Shown here one piece after another: positions 1-6,406 of a stretch of 11,430 bases of DNA; within the stretch, counting starts at the first letter, position 1; each line of letters opens with the position of its first letter. The stretch comes from an uncultured Porphyromonadaceae bacterium (lineage in GTDB: Bacteria > Bacteroidota > Bacteroidia > Bacteroidales > Muribaculaceae), in contig CAJJOX010000057.1 in the NCBI GenBank assembly GCA_905193485.1, positions 1 to 11,430 on the forward strand. Reading direction: 5' to 3'. The notes under the pieces are model-generated. The model was not told the origin of the DNA and searched no databases. It worked only from the letters and a program-made list of their open reading frames with translations. The position numbers were made by a program, and so were the translations under genes.

Positions 1-41
1 AAAAAAAAAAAAAAAAAAAAAACCCCCCCCCCCCCCCCCCC
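1..41. repeat. Double homopolymer tract A22 then C19
   Basis: The first 41 bases are 22 A followed by 19 C with no interruption. On the minus strand this is G19 then T22, immediately after codon 22 of a small open reading frame. It could be a contig-end sequencing or assembly artefact, since the window begins exactly inside it, or a real slippage-prone tract. The sequence alone cannot decide. Tract length is seen directly; its biological reality is uncertain. Confidence 0.6.
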
Positions 42-107
42 AGCCGTAACTATGTAGGACACAATTTTCAAGAAGACAGACCAATTTTTCTTTGATTTTT
101 CAGACAT
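1..107 (-). CDS. Small hydrophobic peptide ORF, truncated by window edge and homopolymer
   Basis: An ATG at 107-105 opens a frame 19 nt downstream of the replication initiator stop, on the same strand. Its first 22 residues begin MSEKSKKNW and end LKIVSYIVTA: a Lys-rich head and then an apolar helix. This resembles the very short one-helix peptides (such as the 'smalltalk' family) frequent in Bacteroidales mobile elements; that likeness is from memory. From codon 23 the frame enters the G19-T22 tract, giving six Gly, one Val and six Phe with no stop before the edge. The sensible part ends exactly where the homopolymer starts, so the true C-terminus is probably not represented. Function unknown; membrane insertion is an inference. 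Confidence 0.5.
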   Translation of the reverse strand, partial: MSEKSKKNWSVFLKIVSYIVTAGGGGGGVFFFFFF

Positions 108-126
108 AATAATAAAGTTTAAAGGG

Positions 127-1893
127 TTAAAGTTGATTGTTTAATTCATCAAAGGTTTCAGATCGCTTTACATGGGCGGCGACCTCACGACGAAGATGTA
201 TCTCATAGTTAGAATAAAGAGTAGAAAAGTAAGCAGAATCATTAGAAGCATAGTAAATATGATCATAAAGATCCGGATTGTCATATCCGAGAGTTTCAGC
301 ATGATGGTTGAAATAATCATACTGTAGTTTCATAAGATCCGAGAATTGTCGAGCAAAAAATTGATGATAAAGGTTTATATAAAGCTGATGACAGTGCTTA
401 CACCAAGAGGTGGAATTAACAAAGCGATGTATGATCTTTGCTACGCAACGATTTTCGGGAATACCAAATAAGAAAAGATCAAGGGAATCACAGGATCCTC
501 CAAGATCTCGAAGAAGATGACGGGATACTTCAGTAGGAGTAATAATATGAACACGGGTAGAAGAGGAATCCCTTACAGGAAATAAATTATAATCAAAAGG
601 ACGGGGAGCGATACAATGGAGAGCATATAATCCAGCATAAGGGTTATCTGGATAACCAGTACGAGATCCCAAAAAAAGTTCATGTCTTAAAACATGACCA
701 AGTTCAGGTAAGTAGACTTCAGTACAATCTAAATGGTAGTGCTCTGTGAGGTAGTCTCTGTAATCGGGGAAGTCTTCGACAGATTTGAATTGCAGAATAC
801 GAGATATGAGTTTAGAAATTGTAGATACAGATAAAAGCCGGTGGCATAGGAATTTTGGAAAAACTCTTCGCCAAGATGAAGACGGAAAGGGACGATCGAT
901 TGTAACCTGCTCGTGTGTGTGTTTATCGATATATTTTGTATGATATAGGATATCACCTTTGGAGAGCATATCAGGTACGTCATCGACATCGAAAGCTTGA
1001 GAACCAATCGGAACAGAGATAGATTGTAAATGGAAAGGACGGAAGGGGGGAAAACAGAGAAGAGGCGGTAGGTCAACAGGGCTCGTAACATACTTAGACA
1101 CGTATTCCGCTGTAGCTTCGCAGTTAGATACAGGGGACGAGATTTTATTACCGAAGGAATCAATTGGTAAAGATTGCTTTCCCCATGAGTCAAACACGCC
1201 TGAGTTATTAGACCACTCTGCGACGCGTTGAGAATTGAAAAAGAGTATGCCGTGGTAATGCGGTCTGAACGTCGTAGGACCATATTCACTACATATGAAA
1301 TAAGTGAAACGAAGATCTTCAGAAACAAGCGAGGGCTCACGAGAAATATTAGTACGAAGACGTTTAACAAAGTCTTGAACATCTTTTTTAAGCGAAACAG
1401 CAAATGTATAGGAATTATCATATATTTTATTACCGGCTACGTTAGAAAGAACATAATGAGGAAAATTATCACTTATAAACTTACGATTCTCATAAAGATA
1501 AGTGTCAAGATCATCAGAAGAAAAAAGAGAATAAAGAGGAACGCGAGTAGAACTACCAGTATGAGAACCAAGACCACGAGTACGAGTACGAGTAGAAAAA
1601 GCATGAACAAACAACGGCTGATCCGAAGAAGATCCGGACGTGCCACAATTGTTAAGATCCGAAAGAGTAACAAGCGGAAGATGCTCATTAGAGTAGGTAA
1701 GGGTTATAAAAAGACAACTATATTTACCACAAGTAAGATGATGAAACAAACGAGATTGCCATGATGTGGAATGACGTTTATTACAAGAAATGCAAGAACC
1801 ACAGGGAACGTAATCAAAGAGATCTGAATCACCACGATTAAGCTTAATCGGATGAAGGCAGGTATCAAAGGGTCGGTTATATGGCTCTCGCAT
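127..1893 (-). CDS. Microviridae (Alpavirinae-like) replication initiator protein, VP4 type
   Basis: This protein is expected to nick the phage origin and start rolling-circle replication of a small circular ssDNA phage. An N-terminal cysteine cluster C31-x2-C34-x2-C37, preceded by a CLHP motif at 12-15, matches the start of microviral VP4 proteins. Motif 1 is FITLTY (62-67). Motif 2 is RPHYHG with the metal-binding H212 and H214. Motif 3 is YVSKY (264-268), which carries the candidate nicking tyrosines. At 588 residues it is far longer than gokushovirus VP4 (around 300). The extra length comes from a Ser/Thr/Asn-rich insert between motifs 1 and 2 (about 80-160, with an RTRTRG run) and about 310 residues after motif 3 with no recognised domain. 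The gene is visibly more A+T-rich than the bacterial genes to the right. The start was chosen because the CLHP motif follows it directly; no Shine-Dalgarno is seen. A 52-codon ORF lies 44 nt upstream. No capsid gene is in the window. Confidence 0.9.
   Translation of the reverse strand: MREPYNRPFDTCLHPIKLNRGDSDLFDYVPCGSCISCNKRHSTSWQSRLFHHLTCGKYSCLFITLTYSNEHLPLVTLSDLNNCGTSGSSSDQPLFVHAFSTRTRTRGLGSHTGSSTRVPLYSLFSSDDLDTYLYENRKFISDNFPHYVLSNVAGNKIYDNSYTFAVSLKKDVQDFVKRLRTNISREPSLVSEDLRFTYFICSEYGPTTFRPHYHGILFFNSQRVAEWSNNSGVFDSWGKQSLPIDSFGNKISSPVSNCEATAEYVSKYVTSPVDLPPLLCFPPFRPFHLQSISVPIGSQAFDVDDVPDMLSKGDILYHTKYIDKHTHEQVTIDRPFPSSSWRRVFPKFLCHRLLSVSTISKLISRILQFKSVEDFPDYRDYLTEHYHLDCTEVYLPELGHVLRHELFLGSRTGYPDNPYAGLYALHCIAPRPFDYNLFPVRDSSSTRVHIITPTEVSRHLLRDLGGSCDSLDLFLFGIPENRCVAKIIHRFVNSTSWCKHCHQLYINLYHQFFARQFSDLMKLQYDYFNHHAETLGYDNPDLYDHIYYASNDSAYFSTLYSNYEIHLRREVAAHVKRSETFDELNNQL
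1576..1593. repeat. Three tandem copies of ACGAGT inside the rep gene
   Basis: ACGAGT occurs at 1576-1581, 1582-1587 and 1588-1593. On the coding (minus) strand it encodes the Thr-Arg repeat in the low-complexity insert of the replication initiator (near residues 101-106). The unit length is a multiple of three, so copy-number change would lengthen or shorten the insert without a frameshift. Confidence 0.7.
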
Positions 1894-1937
1894 AATAAAC
1901 CAAATAGACTCAATGAAGAGCGATTAATGTTTAATGT

Positions 1938-2096
1938 TTAAAACTCTGTTTCAACCGAGTTAATAACGATAGTGTGGAATTCGTCAAGGTGATTATTAAT
2001 AATGTCAGTAACCTTAGATAGTTCCGTAACGATAACACGAGGTTTAATAGGGTTTTCCTGAGTTGAACGAACATCAATTAATGTAATTGAAATCAT
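1938..2096 (-). CDS. Small 52-aa hypothetical protein upstream of the replication initiator
   Basis: A complete frame of 52 codons reads from ATG at 2096-2094 to TAA at 1940-1938, with rep starting 44 nt further on. It begins MISITLIDVRSTQ and ends NSVETEF. The composition is a believable soluble mixed alpha/beta peptide: beta-like ITLIDV and RVIVTEL segments and an acidic C-terminus. There is no membrane segment and no motif I recognise. Support for it being real comes from its position in the rep transcription unit, a -7 box about 40 nt upstream of the ATG, and the absence of a better frame here. It could be a small accessory or regulatory protein of the phage. Function is not inferred. Confidence 0.5.
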   Translation of the reverse strand: MISITLIDVRSTQENPIKPRVIVTELSKVTDIINNHLDEFHTIVINSVETEF

Positions 2097-2136
2097 AAAA
2101 TTTAAATTTGTAAATGAATAAATATGTTGTCGAGGG

Positions 2137-2144
2137 CAAAGATA
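2137..2144 (-). promoter_or_regulatory. Bacteroidota -7 box reading into the phage genes
   Basis: The minus strand reads TATCTTTG, a perfect TAnnTTTG -7 element, about 40 nt before the small ORF start. No TTG is found at the expected -33 position (19-21 nt upstream), because that space is taken up by the dif-like site. Promoter strength is therefore uncertain, and its upstream half would have been supplied by the integration junction. Confidence 0.45.
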
Positions 2145-2145
2145 A

Positions 2146-2173
2146 ACAACTCATAATTGACATTATGTTAAAT
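2146..2173 (+). other. dif-like XerC/XerD recombination site, probable prophage attachment junction
   Basis: The site has the standard 11-6-11 layout. The right arm TTATGTTAAAT (2163-2173) is identical, 11 of 11, to the XerD arm of E. coli dif as I remember it. The spacer is TTGACA (2157-2162). The left arm ACAACTCATAA (2146-2156) keeps only the inner CATAA and one further C of the XerC arm. It lies just outside the phage genes. Bacteroidetes microvirus prophages are known to integrate at dif using the host XerCD recombinases, so this is most simply the right attachment site. The degenerate XerC arm would come from the phage and the consensus XerD arm from the chromosome. The motif match is seen; its role is inferred. 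Confidence 0.7.
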
Positions 2174-2379
2174 TTAGTCAGCTGGATTTTTGATGGGGTC
2201 TATTCAATAAAAAATGTTCGCACCGACCCTATTAATTGAATTGCAATTCATTGCTATCTTATAATCCTCGTCATCCAATCGCGAGACTCTTTAATTTAGC
2301 TTCGACAATGTTTGGCAATAACTTAAACAAGAACTTTTACTTAAGAGCAGCCTTTTGGATTATGGAATAACTGACTTCA
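2174..2379. other. Gene-free A+T-rich stretch between the dif-like site and the IS remnant
   Basis: No frame of credible length or composition is present on either strand. The only structured element I see is the perfect palindrome at 2237-2250, listed separately. The stretch could be old chromosomal intergenic DNA near the terminus or worn-down mobile DNA. Confidence 0.5.
2237..2250. repeat. Perfect 14-bp palindrome TGAATTGCAATTCA
   Basis: The 14 bases equal their own reverse complement exactly. The palindrome sits about 60 nt outside the dif-like site in otherwise featureless DNA. A dimeric regulator operator is possible, but no adjacent gene suggests one. Confidence 0.5.
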
Positions 2380-2386
2380 CTACTCT

Positions 2387-2403
2387 GTCCACAAAAAATG
2401 GAC
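2387..2403. repeat. Short hairpin GTCCA-7 nt-TGGAC at the end of the IS remnant
   Basis: A 5-bp inverted repeat with a 7-nt loop (CAAAAAA) lies just past the end of the decayed transposase frame. It could be part of the old insertion-sequence terminus or its terminator. No outer terminal repeat or target duplication could be assigned. Confidence 0.35.
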
Positions 2404-2407
2404 GGGG

Positions 2408-2610
2408 TTAAAAATTAAATAATTCGGTTCACTTGAATCACAGAGGGCATTGGCATTCTTGAGATTCGATTTGTCGAAAAGATCACGCAGATAGGTCTTG
2501 TCGGTCAGCTATATTCCAAGTGTCTGAAGGCCTTCGTAGATGTTGCGCTACAGTTTCATATCGTGCTACACGATTGCCACAAGGCAATAAGTGATTATGA
2601 CACAATAGAT
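2408..2610 (-). pseudogene. Decayed C-terminal fragment of an IS4-type (DUF4372) transposase
   Basis: Read on the minus strand from 2610, the frame gives IYCVIITYCLVAIV, stop, HDMKL, stop, RNIYEGLQTLGI, stop, LTDKTYLRDLFDKSN, then SSEPN. I recognise this as the conserved C-terminal end of the IS4-family, DUF4372-type transposases common in Bacteroidales; the match is from memory. Three in-frame TAG codons (2568-2566, 2550-2548, 2511-2509) interrupt it. At least the first looks like a CAG (Gln) to TAG change. A probable one-base deletion near the end shifts the final residues. The N-terminal and catalytic DDE regions are absent, so this is dead DNA. Its right-hand edge abuts the upstream region of the sigma factor gene. 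Confidence 0.7.
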
Positions 2611-2706
2611 TTATTTCAGTAACTTTACAGTCTGATTCAAAATTTCTCTAAAATTTTTTATACTTTCAGGGTTAGGCTTTTGAGAAGTTGTGGTTTTAAT
2701 AAGTGT

Positions 2707-3189
2707 ATGACGACAATGAACGACATAGAAGGACTTTTCCGAAGCAACTATACGGCCATGCTGGCGCTGGCGATACGCCTGCTGCATGACGCTGAAACAG
2801 CGCGAGACATTGTGCACGATGTCTTCGAGTCCGTGCTGTCGGAAAACCTGTCCACCGTCACTCCCGCCTATCTGCTTACGGGTGTACGCTTTGCCTCGCT
2901 GAAGCATCTCCGCAGCCTTTCGCTACGCGAGCGATTCAACAATCTCTACGCACTTGATCTTGACGAGATTGAAGATGACGAATGGCCCGACCCGGAGGAT
3001 GTGGCGCGGTTGAACGAGCTGATAGACCAATCGTTGACCGTGCAGGACAGACGAGTAGTGAAAATGCGCTTCAACGAGCGTATGTCTTACGATGAAATCG
3101 CCGGACAATTAGGTATCAGCGAGGTGACTGTCTATAAGCATTTGCGTCATGCAATGGATGTCTTACGTCAAAATTTCAACCGCAAATGA
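2707..3189 (+). CDS. ECF-type RNA polymerase sigma factor
   Basis: A 160-residue sigma-70 family protein of the extracytoplasmic-function group, which would direct RNA polymerase to a small regulon. Region 2 covers about residues 5-70 (core-binding part around DAETARDIVHDVFESVL). Region 4 covers about 105-155, with the DNA-binding helix-turn-helix MSYDEIAGQLGISEVTVYKHL and a final LRQNF. As in other ECF factors, regions 1 and 3 are absent; an acidic linker (LDEIEDDEWPDPED) joins the two domains. The ATG at 2707 is preferred because the nine residues before it are unlike a sigma N-terminus; an ATG at 2716 is also possible. The stop overlaps the anti-sigma start by ATGA. No housekeeping promoter is obvious upstream, in keeping with autoregulation, although the decayed IS ends only about 100 nt before the gene. 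Confidence 0.92.
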   Translation: MTTMNDIEGLFRSNYTAMLALAIRLLHDAETARDIVHDVFESVLSENLSTVTPAYLLTGVRFASLKHLRSLSLRERFNNLYALDLDEIEDDEWPDPEDVARLNELIDQSLTVQDRRVVKMRFNERMSYDEIAGQLGISEVTVYKHLRHAMDVLRQNFNRK

Positions 3190-3845
3190 AAGACAATATC
3201 GACCGGCTCCTCGACGCACTGGAGCACCCCGAAAAATATAGCGATGCCGAGGTTGAGCAGTTGCTTACCGATCCTGAGGCACGCGAAGTCTATGACATAC
3301 TGCGAAGGACAGCGGATGTTTCCGCACCTGTGCCTGAGATAAATATCGACGATGAATGGCAGCGCTTTGAAGCAAAGCAACCCAAGCGCAGATCCAATAT
3401 CCTCCATTGGCTATCCTTTGTGGCATCGCGCAACGCCGCAGCGGTTGTAATCGCACTTGTCGGCACCCTCGCTGTGGTGGCCGCCACTATCGGTGTGACC
3501 CGTTATTTCATTGCCGATAAAGAAATGGCACAGACAGAGCAAACAGGGCCGCAGAAACAAACTGGCATAGCCAATGCCAACGTTGCTCCGACTGACACCA
3601 TTCCTTCTGAAACGGCTCCGCTGCCCGAAACCATTGTATTCAAAGGAGAAAACCTTGAAAAAATCCTTGCAGACATATCCGGATATTACGGCGCGACGGT
3701 CAAGTTCAATCAAGATGCCGCCAAGTCTCTAAAGTTATATTTTGAATGGGACCGGTCTCTGCCTCTCAGTGAGGTTGTAGAACAGCTAAACAACTTCGAG
3801 CAAATCAACATTACACTCACCGACAAAGTATTGACCGTAAAATGA
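3186..3845 (+). CDS. FecR-like anti-sigma factor with C-terminal DUF4974 domain
   Basis: A 219-residue single-span inner-membrane protein expected to hold the preceding sigma factor and release it on a signal from the outer-membrane partner. The N-terminal part (1-80) is cytosolic and charged, with a basic KQPKRR stretch at 64-69. A transmembrane helix runs from about 84 to 108. A polar Thr/Gln/Pro-rich periplasmic linker (112-148) leads to a DUF4974-type domain (about 150-219, from VFKGENLEKIL to DKVLTVK). Full-length Bacteroidota FecR proteins usually run to 300-400 residues because a FecR beta domain (PF04773) sits between helix and DUF4974; here only about 40 residues are available, so that domain appears to be missing. 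ATGA overlaps join it to the genes on both sides, implying translational coupling and fixed stoichiometry. Confidence 0.85.
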   Translation: MKDNIDRLLDALEHPEKYSDAEVEQLLTDPEAREVYDILRRTADVSAPVPEINIDDEWQRFEAKQPKRRSNILHWLSFVASRNAAAVVIALVGTLAVVAATIGVTRYFIADKEMAQTEQTGPQKQTGIANANVAPTDTIPSETAPLPETIVFKGENLEKILADISGYYGATVKFNQDAAKSLKLYFEWDRSLPLSEVVEQLNNFEQINITLTDKVLTVK

Positions 3846-6391
3846 AACGTCTTGTTATTCTCTTTGCGGCGATGCTTTGTGTCGCCACAGCCTTTGCGCA
3901 GAAGTTCAGCTACCGCTTCAATCATACACCTCTCGCCGATGCGCTCATGGAGATTGCCGGGCAGCATCCCGACATTCACATCAACTTTATTTACAACGAA
4001 CTCGACAAATATCCGGTTACGGCAAACATACATACAAACGATGCCTACGATATGCTCAGACAACTGATCGGGCTGAATCCGGTATCAGTTATCAAATCCG
4101 GCGGCAGATACTATGTGGAAGCGTTGCAACACGGCAAGTTCAGCTACCGCGGTCGAGTCCTCGATGAGGAACACCAACCTGCTCCGGGAACGACGATATT
4201 GCTTCTTGCTCCCAAAGACTCCACTGTCATCACATACGGTGTGGCAGACAATAGCGGTCGCTTCACCATTCCTTGCGACAGCCGTAATGTTATCGCAAAA
4301 CTAAGCTGCGTAGGCTACAAGACCTCCTACCGTCGCCTGACAGACTTCAACATAGGTGACATAATTCTTCCCATTGATGCCGTAGCGTTGCAGCAGGTCA
4401 ATGTCGAGGGGCAAATGGCATCCGCATATTCTGATCGCACAGTCTATCTGCCTTCACAGCGTCAGAAAAATGCCGCGCAAAACGCCATTGACCTTTTGCG
4501 ACAGCTCGCCATTCCGCAAATCAACATCAATCTCGTTGACAATGCGGTTACGACACCGGGCGGACAGAAAGTAGCGGTCTATATCGACTATATCCCTGCA
4601 TCGGCAGAAGAAATCGAGGGCATATTGACATCTGATGTGCGTCGTGTCGAATATCTAGATTTTCCTACTGACCCGCGTTTTCAGGGCAACGAGCATGTAG
4701 TCAATTTCATCATGCAGAAATACGAATACGGCGGCTACACCAAAGCAACGGTAAATGAAAATTTCCTTGTGGGAAAACTGTCAAGCCGCGCTTCGATATA
4801 TTCAAAGTTCGCATATAAGCGAATGACATACGATTTATATGCAGGTGCATCAAATCACGACATCAGACATTCAGGTACGTCAACCATTGGGAACTATACT
4901 CTTGAAAACGCCGCCGGCGAACCTTACGTTATTACGCGAAATGAAATATTCGACAACTCTCATTTCAGGTATAACCAGTACCCCGTTACGTTCAGAGCCA
5001 TTTACGATTCCGACAAAGTGCAGATTGCAAACACTGTCGGCTTTAACTTCGATCAGTCGCCGACGGCTGAAACATCCGGCAAGCTGTCGTTTGTACCCCG
5101 ACAGGCAGAAGACTACTCATATAGCAGATACGAGCCTTATACCAGCCGTTATATTATATGGTCTGGCAATTACTATTTCATTCTGCCCCGAAATTTCCAT
5201 CTTAGCGTTTCGCCAGGCATAAATTACGGACACACAAACAACAATTACCGCTATCAGACTTCAGCCACCGATGCCATAGTAAACGACTCCAAAGAAAATG
5301 TATGGCAGTTCAGAGGAAGCGCCACTCTTTACAAGATATTCACCGACCGACAAAACGGCTTCTTCCGCGCTTATTACGGTTCCACATCCAATGATGTGAA
5401 TTATTACGGCACATCTCCTTACGACAATGATTTCCTCGACACCTATGCCGGAGCCGCACTCGGTTACAGCTTCTCCAACAATCAATGGAATGTGAGTGCT
5501 GATGTGGCTCTGCAATGGGAGAAGAACAAAATCAACGACCAGTCCGTTTCGGAAATTTATCCTCTTGTAAATGTATCAGCCGGATTCTCTCCTTCACAGA
5601 AACATTCTTTCCGCGCATACTTCCATTTCGGCGCGAACTATCCCGGTGCAAGCGAGAAAACGCCGAATATACTGCAACAGAACGAACTGATGTTCTATAC
5701 CGGCAATCCCGAAATCGGACTTTCCCGACAGGTTACATTCAACCTGTCTTACAACTGGATGCCGTCTAACAAATTCTCGGCTTCGGCTTTTGCCCAATAC
5801 TTCGGAGAATATAACCTGTATGAGCCTGTTTACGAGCCATACGACGGTGGGATTGCTTTGCTTCGCACTTTTGAAACTGACGGGGACTATAACCGTACTC
5901 AAATCGGTATGTCGTTTAATTACAAACTGTTAAATGGCAAACTTCAACTTGCGGCATCGCCCTCAATTTCAATCTATCGTATGACCGGATTATTTGACAT
6001 TAAACGGAGTCCGTTCACTTGCAACGCATCAGTTACTTATTATCTTGGTAATTTCTACTTTCAGGCATCGTACCAGACAAGAAACCTGACAGTGCAGGGC
6101 AACCGTGGAGTAATATATAAAGACCGTGATTTCTACCAGATACTCGCAGGATGGAGCCGAGCAAATTGGAATATCAGGGTAAGCGCGATGAATCTATTTC
6201 GCAATGACTGGCTCTGTGCTACTAATACGTTGTCAACTCCTTTATATTCAGAAACGCGATTCGTTGACGGGAACAACTTTCATCGCCGTTTGAACCTTTC
6301 GGTGACATACACTTTCGGTTACGGAAAGAAAGTACAAAGGGGCAACGAGGTCGGAGAACAATCAGGCGCATCTTCAGCTATTATGAAATAA
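3842..6391 (+). CDS. Outer-membrane beta-barrel receptor with STN-like and carboxypeptidase-regulatory-like N-terminal domains
   Basis: An 849-residue outer-membrane protein. A signal peptide (1-20, cleavage after AFAQ) is followed by an STN-like domain (about 21-95), the module with which transducing receptors touch an anti-sigma factor. Next come a carboxypeptidase-regulatory-like beta domain (about 100-185, from FSYRGRVLDEEHQPAPGTT to VGYKTSYRR), a plug-like domain (about 190-295, including VAVYIDYIPA and DVRRVEYLDFP) and a long barrel of aromatic-rich alternating strands to about residue 830. The last strand (LNLSVTYTFGYG) is followed by a polar tail of about 20 residues ending in Lys, not the aromatic end common in barrels. 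It belongs with the 'outer membrane beta-barrel' relatives of TonB-dependent receptors. No SusD partner is present, so a SusC glycan importer is unlikely. The ligand is unknown. It probably senses or imports a small ligand and signals to the anti-sigma encoded by the overlapping upstream gene. Confidence 0.85.
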   Translation: MKRLVILFAAMLCVATAFAQKFSYRFNHTPLADALMEIAGQHPDIHINFIYNELDKYPVTANIHTNDAYDMLRQLIGLNPVSVIKSGGRYYVEALQHGKFSYRGRVLDEEHQPAPGTTILLLAPKDSTVITYGVADNSGRFTIPCDSRNVIAKLSCVGYKTSYRRLTDFNIGDIILPIDAVALQQVNVEGQMASAYSDRTVYLPSQRQKNAAQNAIDLLRQLAIPQININLVDNAVTTPGGQKVAVYIDYIPASAEEIEGILTSDVRRVEYLDFPTDPRFQGNEHVVNFIMQKYEYGGYTKATVNENFLVGKLSSRASIYSKFAYKRMTYDLYAGASNHDIRHSGTSTIGNYTLENAAGEPYVITRNEIFDNSHFRYNQYPVTFRAIYDSDKVQIANTVGFNFDQSPTAETSGKLSFVPRQAEDYSYSRYEPYTSRYIIWSGNYYFILPRNFHLSVSPGINYGHTNNNYRYQTSATDAIVNDSKENVWQFRGSATLYKIFTDRQNGFFRAYYGSTSNDVNYYGTSPYDNDFLDTYAGAALGYSFSNNQWNVSADVALQWEKNKINDQSVSEIYPLVNVSAGFSPSQKHSFRAYFHFGANYPGASEKTPNILQQNELMFYTGNPEIGLSRQVTFNLSYNWMPSNKFSASAFAQYFGEYNLYEPVYEPYDGGIALLRTFETDGDYNRTQIGMSFNYKLLNGKLQLAASPSISIYRMTGLFDIKRSPFTCNASVTYYLGNFYFQASYQTRNLTVQGNRGVIYKDRDFYQILAGWSRANWNIRVSAMNLFRNDWLCATNTLSTPLYSETRFVDGNNFHRRLNLSVTYTFGYGKKVQRGNEVGEQSGASSAIMK

Positions 6392-6406
6392 TCTACAACA
6401 CATCAC

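Noticed and set aside
101..126. A second dif-like site near the left end (a CATAA followed by AGTTTAAAG)
   Set aside because: Only about 6 of 11 positions fit a XerD arm, and it lies inside the phage transcription unit across the start of the small ORF.
1576..1593. ACGAGT tandem copies as a possible CRISPR-like array
   Set aside because: There are only three 6-nt units with no spacers, and they encode Thr-Arg repeats inside rep.
1228..1764. A 178-codon plus-strand open frame opposite rep
   Set aside because: Its product is almost all Arg, Lys, Ser, Thr and Ile, it has no motif, and it lies wholly antisense to a gene with intact replication motifs.
2165..2239. A 24-codon plus-strand ORF starting inside the dif-like site
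   Set aside because: Very short, with no recognisable sequence, no promoter, and a start within the XerD arm.
2408..2610. Three TAG codons in the transposase fragment as possible stop-codon recoding
   Set aside because: The fragment also has a probable frameshift and lacks the catalytic part, and neighbouring genes are read normally; decay is simpler.
3842..6391. Calling the barrel a SusC glycan importer
   Set aside because: There is no SusD gene or glycan-degrading enzyme beside it, and the barrel lacks the clear SusC signature; the sigma/anti-sigma context points to a signalling receptor.
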